DNA from: Trogon surrucura
Lineage: Eukaryota > Chordata > Aves > Trogoniformes > Trogonidae
NCBI GenBank assembly: GCA_020746105.1
Contig: CM036622.1
Span: 16,655,487 to 16,719,486 of the forward strand
Length of the DNA stretch: 64,000 nucleotides
Direction of reading: 5' to 3'
Positions 27,401 through 36,500 of this stretch are shown in pieces. How positions within the stretch are numbered: the stretch's first letter is position 1; every line of letters begins with the position of its first letter. The notes beneath the pieces are model-generated. The model saw only the letters and a program-made list of their open reading frames with translations, ran no database searches and had not been told where the DNA came from. A program made the position numbers and the translations under genes.

Positions 27401-30400
27401 ATCCTCCCACAACATTCCTACAGAAGTTATTGCGAAAAGCCTTTCAAGATTACTCACTAAAAATGGTGAAAATTTTGAAGATCATCAAAACTCTGCCCTT
27501 TAATTTGCAATATAAGAACTGCATCTTGGTAGGTCTCCATAAAAGGGTCCATATAAAAGTCTCATAAAATAATTTCAAATATTGAGATCTGAGATAAACT
27601 TTTAAATCATTCAGTGTTTTCATCACATTTCTGTAACATAACATGTACGTTTATCATTGAACTGGCAAAGAAGAAAGTCTACACGGCATAGCCTGAAAGA
27701 CTTAATCAGTGCCAGGAAGGGTAGGTACAACTTCAGGTTTGCTTTCTCTCAAGAAGCTGAACTGCCTCTCTCCCTCTCCACCAGCAAACCCAGGTATGGA
27801 ACTCCCTCCATAGCTGATTCTTCATGTGCTAATATATTCTCCTATTTGTGAGTTTAAGGAAAACCCTCTCCCAGCTCTGCTTAACAACAGAACAGAGTAG
27901 CTGCCTCACTTCTTGCAACTGCTCTCCTCCAGACAACTTGCCTCCATTTTACTCCAAGACCGTGACACAATACTTGAAAGTTTTCTTGACAATACTGCAA
28001 TGTAACAGTGGTGGAAAAGACTTTTAAGTTAGGATCACTAAATAGCATATGATGAAAAACACCTCAGCCAACACAGAGCTCTGTGTTGGTGCATGGAGAC
28101 AACTGCCTGAATGACTGCATGCACTACAACTCTCTACATCAGCTGGTCTATGAAGGTGTTATTTTCCCCAGACACCCTGCCAGTCTTGTATCTTCATATC
28201 ATGGTATACAGCTACCAAGGGAATAAACACAAGACTGAAATGTTCATACAGTACTACAGTATCTTCCCTAAACAGCCAAAATAGCCCAGAGCTACCAAAG
28301 ATTGGACAGCTGCTTTCCAATATCTCCAGTGAAGCTCACACAACCAATTTCTCAAAGATAAAGGTGCTCTGCTTAGGGAATGACACCAGAACTTTAAGTA
28401 CTCCTATAGAAACATTGCATAACAAATTACCTGGTTGTAAGAGGTTGTGGTTTGTTTTATTGGTTGGGTTGGTTGTTGGGTTTTTTGTTGGTTTTTTTTT
28501 TGGGGGGGGGGGGAGGTGTCCTACTTTATCTCAGTTTCTTTTGATTTATAAAAAAAGTTACTTTCCAAAGTTATCATATAGCTCCTGTGATTTTGTCATG
28601 ACAATAAAATATTGTTCCTTGCTCTGTCCTTAAAGATTCCTTCACAGATTGAGAAATCTGGTGTGTAAGTTTTTGGGGCCTCACTAATGCAGACATTTGT
28701 CCAGTTTTCCATACATCTATTCTCACAACTGTTCAATGTCTTAAGAAGCAGGAAGCCTCAGTCTAACCAGACCCACTCATTCCATTTAAATTTAAAAAAA
28801 AAAGAGAAAGTAATAGAAATCAGTACCTCTACACGACACACAGCTTTCATGTGAAGAGGACTGCTTAATATCTCAGTTGCAACTCTACTTTGCAAATCAG
28901 GAAAAACACACAGAGCAGAAAAACACACAAGCAATTTAATCCTCTTTTATTCCTTTTTTTCTCTTTCAAGGTACTTTTCTTAACCATATCCAACAAAGGA
29001 AAATATAGATCTGATGCTTAGATCCAAACCTTTCAGACATGTTCTAACTCAAGCAGCCTTTACAGTAACTTTGCTAATGCCCTTTATTCTTAGTTGCTGA
29101 AAAAAATTGTATTGCTTAGATGTGTATAGTGTAACAACTACATATATTTATAATTTAATAAAAATAAAAGTAGTTCTTTCAGTGGGAAACTATTTATATG
29201 TAAATCAGAATTGCATTAAGATGCAGGCAGCATTTAAAAATAGATTTAATGAAACTAGATGAGCTGATTTCATTAAAAAAAAATACGTAACAACACACTC
29301 TAAAACATAAGTTAAAAGGATTTGGCTCATAAGAGTAAAAGCATCTGCAATCACATGGAAATTTTAAAACTAGCAGATCTGATCCTCAATTATCAGGGAA
29401 GGGAAGAATCTTTCCCTGTTTTTCACAGCATCCTTTTGAGTACTCATTACTGACTTACCTTAAGAAAATGGCAAGGAAACCTTTTTTGAACAAAAATTAC
29501 TGAGAGCTGATCTATCACTTGACTTCTGAGGAATGTTTTTCTCCCGTGTTTATAAAAACAACAACCATTTGGTATGTTTAATTGCAACACCTGTTGGTTG
29601 CTAGAACTTCAATTATGCTTTAGGTTTTAGTATTTACTTTCAAAGTTCTGTAAAAATATTTTACATGGCTTAATTTAATATTCACTTTAAATTTAGGATA
29701 TTAGCACTCAAATATATTCTTACAAAATACTTGGGTCTCACTACATATACGAGAGGACACCACTAGGTCTCCAAGCATACAGTTTTCAAAACAGCCTTCT
29801 TCACACAGTTATCCACATTTAGAACTACGCATTTTTGCTCAGTCTGATTTTGAAAACTTTCAAATCACCTATATGGTGCAGAAGAATATTTTCTCTGTGG
29901 ATGACTCATAAGAAATTTACTATTTTAAGTGGGGAAAATTAAGTTTTATGTACTAGTTCTCATTTACAAGTTCTATATATATAATCTATAAGATATATAT
30001 ATAAAACCCACTCCCAAGAATAGAATCACTCATATCCATCAGCTATGAATCACATATGCTACTTTTAATTAAATATAAAGATGCATTTGAAAACTGCTTT
30101 TCCACATAGACACACAGTACAGTTTACACGCAAAGTACAAATCTACTTCTGGAAAATAAACACTATGAAAACAAATACTAGATCTTTCCTTTGAAAAGAC
30201 TTCTTTATCTGTCCAAATAAAGTAAACTCCTTACCTACTCTTTAATTCAGCACAGATAGCTTAGAAATTAAATATATACACACACAAATCGAGACAGAAC
30301 ATTAACAGAGGACGCTTGAACGTACACCTTTCCCACCAAACACCTCAAGCAATCCCCATGTATTTTGGGGTTTTTTTTCCCCAATCAGTTTCACCCTCCC

Positions 30401-33400
30401 TCCCATGATAAACATTCCTTCCTAGAGTTCTTTACAATTTAGTTCCCCACTTAGATGCATTCACCATTCTTTCACCTACACTAGAACAAGTTTTCCTCCA
30501 AGCATGGGGTGAAGGTGAAGGTGAATGTTACTGAGCTGTAAGACTGGCTCAGTTGCAGTCACAGAGGGAGCCCCAATCTTGTGGGGTTCCCCAAGCCTCT
30601 GATATTACCTCTGTCACTTCTTTAACACTGCATTAGTCAGCTCTCTAACAAGAGGACTGGACCAGGAGGAAGATGAGAAAAGTCTTTCACTGAATAGTGG
30701 TGTGGAGCATAAGTGATAAGAGGTAACAACTTTCTTTTAGCATGCAAACCAACATCCTAAAAGTCCCTCTGACTTGCCAAACTGAGGCACAAACACTTCC
30801 CTCTGGAGGCGGAATATTCAGGAGAGTCATAACATCTCTTTGCAACATTGCATCCTCAAGGGCACCAGAATCAGAAACTCAACAAGAGCAAACGGGAACT
30901 CTTCTTCCCCTCAACTCTTGATCTACTACAGAGCTCAAAGTTTACAAAATGCATTGTTTAATAAAAGTAAATAGTAATATCTTGAGGCACGTATTTCAGG
31001 TCTGATCCCCTTTTTACTGTGTAGCAGTTTAAAAACTGAAGAGGAGGACACACAGGCCACATAAAAATCTCAACCCTTTGGTCAAAGTAGCAAACTGAAA
31101 CAAAACTTGGCAACAAGGTAAGCCTTTCCCCCCTTCCCTCCCTCTACTCTGTGGAGACCACAATATAGCAGAGAAAAGATAAGACAGTGACTAACAGTAT
31201 ATGTAATAACTGTTACATACACCACAATCATGTTCTAGGTCTAGCTTCAGCCAGCAAAGAAACAGAAGACCTGAGCCAGACAAAGAAATTGAAAGTTAAT
31301 TCAGAGCTTTAACACACAGAAAGGCTGGGGAGAAAAATTACTTCTTTTGTTCAAAGTAAGTTTTTCTAAAATTGAAAATGTCATTATATTTTACCAGTGA
31401 AAACTCAGTTACAAAAGCATGGATTTGTAACTAATTCTTAGTACAACTTAACATTTATGTAGGTGATCACTGGAAATCACGCACCAAAAATAATTAATAT
31501 TCATCTGTTGCTGAAAACTGCACCTTCTACCAACTACTAGAGCAGGGAGCTGCAAGCTGATTCACAAGAATCATCAATCAGACAAGAAATCCTTAAAAGA
31601 ATAACCAGTACATTTGAATAATCAGAGGTTATCTTTGTTTATTTCCAGTCATAACACTAAATATTTTTCCCAATAAATATTTTCAGTTGATATACTCGCA
31701 TGTGTCTCCACCACTTCTAATTGCACCTACTTACTATCTAACCATTGCTAGTTACACTTCTTTCAATTCTGTTACAGGTAGCTGAAAACACAGATGGCCT
31801 GTTGTTTGATTCCATGAACATTCATTTCATCTTGCTTTTAGAAGTAAAAGTAGGTATCACCTGATGCTTGTATGTTGTTCTCGTTACAAAATTCACTTTA
31901 AGGTAAATTCTCTACCACATGAAGCACACTTTCTTTTTTCAGTACCTGCATGTAATTCTTTCCCAGTTAGTTGAACTGATGACAAAGCAAGCTATTTAAA
32001 TCACAACCAAAGCTAAAGTAATACATATGACTCTTTACTAAAATGTGAACACCAGGTTATGTACATCTGTATCCTGGGACACATTAAGAGGAGTGTGGGC
32101 AGTAGATCAAGAGAGGTGATTCCCTCTTCACTCTGTTCTTGTGAGATTCCACCTCGAATACTGCATCTAGTTCTGGTGTCCCCACCATTAGAGGGATATG
32201 GATTTGTTGCAATCAGTTCAGAGGAGGGCCACAAAGATGATACAGGGGCTAGAGCACCTCAGCTATGAGGACAGACTGAGGGAGCTGGGATTGCTCAACC
32301 TGGAGAGGACTCTGGGAGAACCTTCCAATACCTGAAAGGAACTCACAGGAAGGCTGGAGAGGGATTTTTTACAAGAGTGTCCAGCAACAGGGCAAGGGGA
32401 AGTGGATTTGAATTGAGGAGAATAGGTTTAGACTGGATCTTAGGAAGAAATTCTTCAGTTCAAGGGTGCCAAGACTCTGGAATAGATTGCTCAGAGAGAT
32501 TGTGGATGCCTCCTCCCTGGAGATGTTCAAGGCCAGGTCAGATGAGGACTTGAGCAACCTGGTCTAGTTAAGGGTATCCCTAACCATGGCAAGGAAGTTG
32601 AACTAGATGATCTCTAAGGTCCATTCTAACCTAAGACATTCTATGTATATAAGATTTGTGTGTGTGTATATATATATATATATATAAGATTCTATGCATA
32701 TAGGATTTGCTACTTTGAAATATAAATTAGCATCCCACTAAGTTTTAAATGTTTCCTCATCTTTGGAGGTAGACTTCTGTTACACTTCAATTGTTTAACT
32801 CATGGTCTTATTAAGAAACCATGAACAATAAAAATACATTACTCAAAAAGTAAGCATCCTAGCAGTTCCACTAGTAAAAAGTCGAAAAAAAAAAAAGTCA
32901 AGGTACAACCAAATAGCAAGTAGCTGCACATCCAGCAGATACATGGTGAAAGGATTAAAACCAGATGGTTGAAACTATTACTGTCCCTACCTCTAAATAC
33001 ACTCATGAACCATCACCTGAATCAACATTTTTTTTTCAGCCTGGCACTCTAAACCCATCACTAGCCACTGCCCCATCCATTTTGGTGCCACAATATTGCT
33101 CTTTTGTATTTCAGTGTTCTACAGCTGATATTGAACAGGTTTGGCTTTAGAAACTGTCTCAGAAGTCCTTTATTCAGTATTTAAAATGCACATGAGACAA
33201 AGAAAGAAATGTTCTACGGTTTTCTGGGAAAAAAAAAAATGAACAGTTTTAACTAAAATCTAATTATCTCCCTACAACTACTCCAAGTTGACAAAAACAT
33301 TTTAATTGTTACTGGTTTTAAAGAAGGAAAAGTTTGATTACTTCTAGTGGTAGAAAACTGTTGACTCACCATAGTTTCATCCTCACTTAAGAATGTTTCA

Positions 33401-34977
33401 TTAAAAATGCCTACTCAATTTTCACACTTCATTCTGCAGTTTTCTATATGAGCTGTAAAACTTTCAATTATATGGTCCAACCTAACTGGTAAAAACTTAA
33501 TTATGAAGAGATATCCAAGGACCACAGCTGATAAAGATCACACAGTATTGCAGGAAGGAAAGGAATATAATTTTAGCTTCTCTACTTAGCCTGTTCCCAC
33601 ACCTTAGCTGTCTTATTTCAAGCGGCACACCCAGAAACTTGCTCATTTTTTATTTACCTTTCCATGCTGCCAGCTTCTTAAAAAGAAAAAGAGAATTACA
33701 AATATCAAATGCAGTAACTAGACTCACATAAATAGTCCACCACCCGAATACGCAGGATTTGTTGACCCCAACAGTGCTATTCAAACGCCTTTCCAAGAGC
33801 TCAAAAATGCAGAAAGACACAACAGAAGAACAAGTTTGCTATTGTTCTCTTTAACATGGTTTCTTCAAAAGTTGCTAACTCCGTAAAGCACATGCATCTG
33901 ATGAAAGATGCAGCTACCTCACCATCTATCTATCAAGATATACTGTCTTCTGCTGAAGAAGTTACCCTCTTTCGAACCCTACATTGAGTGACAGAAATGC
34001 AGGGAAGTTATTGATTGGCTGAATCAGACTCCTTTAGGTCATCTTTACCCCTCCTTCCTCAGGTCTTACCGAAACCAGAGAGGATCCACTATTACTACTG
34101 ATGAGGAGAGCATGCCTCTACATGGTGAGTTAGGGCTAGTAGTCTCAAAGGACTTTAAAATGGCTCAAAATGATTCACCAATTCTAGAATCAGTTACCAC
34201 CTGAACCCTCCCAAATGTTATTACTTTTGACCACTCCATGAAAAGCAGTTAAAGAACAACAGAAAACCAAAAAAAGCCCACCCAATACCTTCTTGGCCCT
34301 CTTACAGAGTTACAACTTTTGGAAGTTTAATTCTAAGACACAGAAGCAAGCATACAGCTCTAGTCTCCTTATTAGCCATCTCTGAAACTTAAGAACTTCA
34401 GATACTGTCTTTCTGACAGCTGGGAAAGAAGCTGGGATCAACACATAGCCTCTCTGGTAATCCAAAGACTTTGCACTAGTATCAAGATGCAGTAATTGCG
34501 ACTTTCACGGGACGACCGACAGCCCACATTTCACTTTGGAGGACAGTAACTTCAAAATAGCCCTACTGACTTACCCACTCTCCCCTACCTGTTTGCTCAC
34601 AGACTAACCTTTTCCCTACACTCCCGAGCACTCTGACGGCCCCCCCCAAGGCGGTAAACTCCCCTCCTGTAAAGCAATCATAAGCACAAGCTGTCTTCTC
34701 CCCCTTCCACCATTCCCCGAGTCCCGGGCCCCGCCACCGAGCGGCTCCACAGCGCTCTTTCACGCCAGATGTCAGTTTCTCCGTCGTTTAAAAGCCAACC
34801 CGCGCTCTTACCACTCGCACAAGTGACGCAAACCCAAAAAACAATCTAAAAAAAAAAAAGCAAACCCCACAAACAACAAAACGCAACCCCGCAACTTACC
34901 ACCCAAGTCAGTCCCCCGCTGCCGCCGCCACCACCACCGCCGCCGCCGCCGCCTCCTCCTCCTCCAGACTTTGCCAT
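6300..34977 (-). CDS. TOP2B: TOP2B, DNA topoisomerase II beta, N-terminal 346 residues in eight exons (gene continues past base 1)
   Basis: Type IIA topoisomerases pass one duplex through a transient double-strand break in another, driven by ATP, in the nucleus. Eight exons with compatible phases join into one frame: 34977-34900, 13190-13017, 12316-12226, 10372-10309, 9179-9034, 8264-8167, 6767-6555 and 6473-6300. The product starts MAKSGG and includes the GHKL ATPase: the N-box EILVNAADN (residues 112-120, E112 being the likely general base and N116 the Mg ligand), the NNGKGIP ATP loop in exon 5, and [10 protein letters not shown] in exons 5-6. Identity to vertebrate TOP2B, as I recall it, is near complete after residue 30. 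The human protein is about 1,620 residues, so roughly 1,280 residues lie to the left of the window. It is TOP2B rather than TOP2A because of MAKSGG at the N-terminus and the TLFD insert. Known roles are in neuronal gene transcription and at loop anchors with CTCF and cohesin. Confidence 0.97.
6555..6767 (-). CDS. TOP2B: TOP2B coding exon 7 (residues 218-288)
   Basis: 213 nt, 71 codons, phase 0. It runs from [17 protein letters not shown] to [11 protein letters not shown] and contains [17 protein letters not shown]. The acceptor is CCAAAG and the donor GTAAGA. It is separated from exon 8 by only 81 bp. Confidence 0.97.
6768..8166 (-). other. TOP2B intron 6
   Basis: 1.4 kb of AT-rich intron. 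I see no repeat family, RNA gene or further exon in it. Confidence 0.75.
8167..8264 (-). CDS. TOP2B: TOP2B coding exon 6 (residues 185-217)
   Basis: 98 nt encoding [17 protein letters not shown] and ending in YKHSFKQ. This is the glycine-rich ATP lid motif of the GHKL fold. The acceptor follows a T-rich run ending in AG (8266-8265) and the donor is GTATAG, which is weaker than the others. Confidence 0.96.
8265..9033 (-). other. TOP2B intron 5 (GC-AG intron)
   Basis: 769 bp with donor GCAAGA (9033-9028) and acceptor TTTTTTAG (to 8265). I see nothing else in it. Confidence 0.85.
9034..9179 (-). CDS. TOP2B: TOP2B coding exon 5 (residues 137-185)
   Basis: 146 nt encoding [15 protein letters not shown] (ATP-binding loop) through [11 protein letters not shown]. 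The acceptor is TCTATAG. The 3' boundary needed to join exon 6 in frame falls before GCAAGA, so the donor is GC rather than GT. No in-frame GT alternative nearby gives the conserved VTGGRNGYG junction. Confidence 0.96.
9180..10308 (-). other. TOP2B intron 4
   Basis: 1.1 kb of AT-rich intron with canonical GT-AG ends. I see nothing else in it. Confidence 0.75.
10309..10372 (-). CDS. TOP2B: TOP2B coding exon 4 (residues 115-136)
   Basis: A 64-nt exon that completes the split Val codon and encodes [14 protein letters not shown], with N116 as the expected Mg-binding residue. It ends in ISIDP with the Pro codon split. The acceptor is CATAG and the donor GTAAGT. Residue I (in ISIDP) replaces the human V, a conservative change. 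Confidence 0.96.
10373..12225 (-). other. TOP2B intron 3
   Basis: 1.85 kb of AT-rich intron with canonical ends. No recognisable repeat or exon. Confidence 0.75.
12226..12316 (-). CDS. TOP2B: TOP2B coding exon 3 (residues 85-114)
   Basis: Starts [10 protein letters not shown] and ends YKIFDEIL plus one base. The acceptor is ATGTAG and the donor GTGAGT. It encodes E112, the expected catalytic glutamate of the GHKL ATPase. The first codon is Leu where human TOP2B has Phe. Confidence 0.96.
12317..13016 (-). other. TOP2B intron 2 with imperfect TG/TA microsatellite
   Basis: A 700-bp intron. Around 12673-12780 is a degenerate alternating purine-pyrimidine tract built from TGTG, CACA and TATA units. 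Open frames across it are a by-product of the repeat. Confidence 0.7.
13017..13190 (-). CDS. TOP2B: TOP2B coding exon 2 (residues 27-84)
   Basis: 58 codons, phase 0 at both ends. The acceptor is a T-rich tract ending in AG (13192-13191) and the donor is GTAAGC. The exon starts TLFDNQ, the insert found in the human beta-2 isoform, and ends IGSVEPLTQ at the start of the ATPase domain. It contains the conserved block [18 protein letters not shown]. An internal CAG at 13175-13173 could act as an alternative acceptor and would remove TLFDNQ. Confidence 0.96.
13785..16542 (+). repeat. CR1 LINE, 2.75 kb, endonuclease plus reverse transcriptase
   Basis: The longest CR1 copy in the window, 5'-truncated and antisense to TOP2B. 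The first part (13798-14421, 207 open codons) is the C-terminal half of the APE-like endonuclease: DFNH is present in [19 protein letters not shown] follows, but the usual SDH triad reads SNH. The second part (about 15000-15805) is the RT, with GVPQGSVL and the catalytic FADD box at 15656-15667. The remaining RT tail and 3' UTR run to ATTCTATG repeats at about 16540. Frameshifts and stops (near 14421, 14990, 15127 and 15805) make it dead. Confidence 0.95.
18750..20035 (+). repeat. CR1 LINE fragment lacking its 3' end
   Basis: RT-region CR1, strongly decayed, antisense to TOP2B. Readable blocks correspond to the RT fingers ([22 protein letters not shown]), then the thumb and tail ([12 protein letters not shown], HRATKMM and [11 protein letters not shown] at 19713-19890). 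The copy stops within the conserved RLPRE segment near 20035, without the CR1 3' UTR or octamer tail. It also has an internal deletion just before that, around 19980-19990. Confidence 0.9.
22001..22066. repeat. Small tandem repeat, three copies
   Basis: Three copies of a roughly 18-bp core, ATCAGTTTCAATAACTAG, at about 22003, 22023 and 22048. The third copy has one substitution. Confidence 0.8.
22355..22770 (-). repeat. CR1 LINE 3' fragment
   Basis: Inverse-oriented CR1 tail. Read on the minus strand it gives [16 protein letters not shown], then [16 protein letters not shown], then the 3' UTR ending near CACAGAATGG at 22355. It is in sense orientation with TOP2B. Confidence 0.93.
25877..26818 (-). 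repeat. CR1 LINE fragment (RT palm to 3' end)
   Basis: On the minus strand this reads [20 protein letters not shown], then [12 protein letters not shown], then the long CR1 tail ([38 protein letters not shown]) and a 3' end near the TAGAATTGTTTAGGTTGG segment. In this copy the RT box FADD reads LADN. The 3' UTR type differs from the copies at 470 and 55075, so it belongs to another CR1 subfamily. Several frameshifts. Confidence 0.93.
26996..27106 (+). repeat. CR1 3' tail, about 110 bp
   Basis: A very short CR1 insertion holding only the end of ORF2, the GGTTGGACTAGATGATCTTT segment and the ATTCTGTGATTCTGTG tail. It is followed closely by an A-run (about 27115-27129). Confidence 0.9.
28440..28517 (+). 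repeat. G/T-rich low-complexity tract with a 12-G run
   Basis: Alternating T and G clusters (GGTTGGGTTGGTTGTTGGG), then a T-run and twelve consecutive G (28502-28513). Confidence 0.85.
32055..32646 (+). repeat. CR1 LINE 3' fragment
   Basis: CR1 tail starting in the [20 protein letters not shown] region. It runs through the LEYCI-like block (CGAATACTGCAT) and the KKFFSS-like block to ACATTCTATG near 32640. Degenerate, with indels. Confidence 0.92.
32646..32705. repeat. TG/TA microsatellite at the CR1 tail
   Basis: TGTGTGTGTATATATATA-type repeat, flanked on both sides by ATTCTATG-like octamers. It seems to have grown from the CR1 terminal repeat. Confidence 0.85.
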
Positions 34978-36500
34978 TTTCTGCCCGTTTCTCCTCAGCC
35001 GAAATGAGGGCGCAAGGAGGCAACCGAGAGGGCCGGCACCGGCACCGAACCTCGCAGCGCGGCGCGCCCGCTCTTCGCGCTTCGCCGGGCCCCTCAGGCG
35101 CCGCGCAGGCCCGGGAGCCCCCACCGCCCCTGCTCACACACCCACAGGCACCCCGGCACCGAGAGGTGCCCACCCCCTCCGGCCCGGCTTCTAGTTCATG
35201 CCGGGGAGCGCAACTGAGGCGAAGGAAAATAATCCGCCGGGGTGGGCGAGGGCTCCCAGTCTCCCCCGGCAAGGGAAGCGCCCGGCGGAGAAGGGCTGAG
35301 GCAGGGCGGGCGGCCAAGGCCCGCACAAAAGCGCCCTTCCGCCGCCCGCGCTCAAACTCGAGGCCGGGAGGCAGCGGAGCGGGCGGGCCCAGCCGGGCCT
35401 GCGGCTCACGCAGCTTAAAGGGACTGCCGGTCCCTTCACCTCACGGCGGCGGCAACAACGGGCGGCGCCGTAGCGCTGCCTTCCTCCCTCTTCGTCTCCT
35501 CCTCAACCCCGGGCTCTCCCCACCCCCCCCACAGCCACAAAGGCCCAGAAAACAGATTAATAATAAAATCTCCCCGCTTCGTCCCCTCCCCCCGCCCGCG
35601 CCTTCCCGCCCCGCGCGCGCCCGCCCGCACGAGAGTGCCCGCGCAGCCCCCGCCCACCTCACGCACGCAGGCACGCGCACGCCGACACCCAGAGCCGGCC
35701 TCAGCCCTCCTTCCGCCCCGTCCCGGTGCCCGGTACTGCTCCCCCGCCTTCTCCCCACCCTTCCGAACCGCTACCGCCGGCACCCCGCGCCCAGACAATA
35801 ACTGCGCTGCGTCCCGTCCGCCATCCGCGTTGCGGCCGCCTCCGAACGTAGCCGGCCCCAGGGCCGCCCTCCCCTCCCCCCAGCTCCCTGTCCCCGGTCC
35901 GACCCGCCAATCACGCGCTAGAGGCGGGCAGGGCTGCGAGGGGCGCCGGCCAATCGGAGAAGCGGAAGGAGCGGCTCGCGGCAGCGTGAGACGTCACTGC
36001 GGGTGGCAACAGGGAGGGAGCGGCGCCGCCGCCGCTCGGGGGCGCTGCCGCGCGCCGCGGCGCCAGGGAAGGCGTAAGGGTTGGAGCGCGGCGCGAGAGG
36101 CGTGAGGGAAGGGCGGCGGAGGGGAACCGCCGGCGAGGCCGGGCCTCGCTTCCCCGAGCGGAACCTCCCTCCCTCAGCCTCAGTTTTGGGAGGGGAGCGC
36201 TCAGGACCGGCAGGGCGCGGCTGCCCCTTCTCCCCAGCCCGTGGGGAGGATGCTTGCGGGAGGCGGGCGGAGACGGGCCTGAGGCGGGACGGGCGTTGCG
36301 GGGAAGGGTGGTGGGCTCCTCGCTTTCCACCGGGCCAGTAAGTGCCCCCTGCAGCTCCTGTGCCCTGCGGCACTTCCAACAGGATTCGAGTCCCGAGCCT
36401 TCGGGCAGGAGAGTGTTTATAAACCACTGCCCTCTTCTGGGCCGCGGCGATGGGCCTGAGGAGCGATTTGTCTCGGGGATCTCGCAGAACTTGGTTCTGC
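34880..36500 (-). promoter_or_regulatory. TOP2B: CpG island and TOP2B promoter / 5' UTR region
   Basis: About 1.6 kb of very GC- and CpG-rich sequence around TOP2B exon 1, in a locus that is otherwise AT-rich. It is TATA-less by eye. Two CCAAT boxes on the plus strand (35907-35911 and 35950-35954), i.e. inverted CCAAT boxes relative to TOP2B, and a CRE-like AGACGTCAC (35989-35997) lie about 0.9-1.0 kb upstream of the ATG. The transcription start cannot be placed without transcript data. The long open frames here on both strands come from the lack of stop codons in GC-rich DNA. Confidence 0.85.
34900..34977 (-). CDS. TOP2B: TOP2B coding exon 1 (residues 1-26)
   Basis: The ATG at 34977-34975 has a strong context (A at -3, G at +4) and is followed by AKS, fifteen glycine codons (34965-34921), SGG and LTWV. 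The exon ends TGGGTG before a GTAAGT donor. The upstream frame stays open for about 49 codons but has no in-frame ATG, so MAKS is the start, as in mammals. The human N-terminus here is a looser Gly/Ala/Val stretch, so the pure glycine run differs. Confidence 0.95.

Larger units (their letters stand above)
13191..34899 (-). other. TOP2B intron 1 (21.7 kb)
   Basis: A long first intron with donor GTAAGT at 34899 and a T-rich acceptor at 13191. It contains six CR1 fragments (listed separately), small tandem repeats, a G-rich tract near 28,450-28,517 and AT microsatellites near 29,975, 30,270 and 32,650. The unlisted stretches (13,191-13,780; 16,545-18,750; 20,040-22,350; 22,775-25,870; 27,110-32,050; 32,710-34,880) are AT-rich and show no supported gene on either strand. 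Confidence 0.8.

Noticed and set aside
34978..35124. In-frame N-terminal extension of TOP2B upstream of MAKS
   Set aside because: No in-frame ATG; the known vertebrate start is MAKS with a strong Kozak context.
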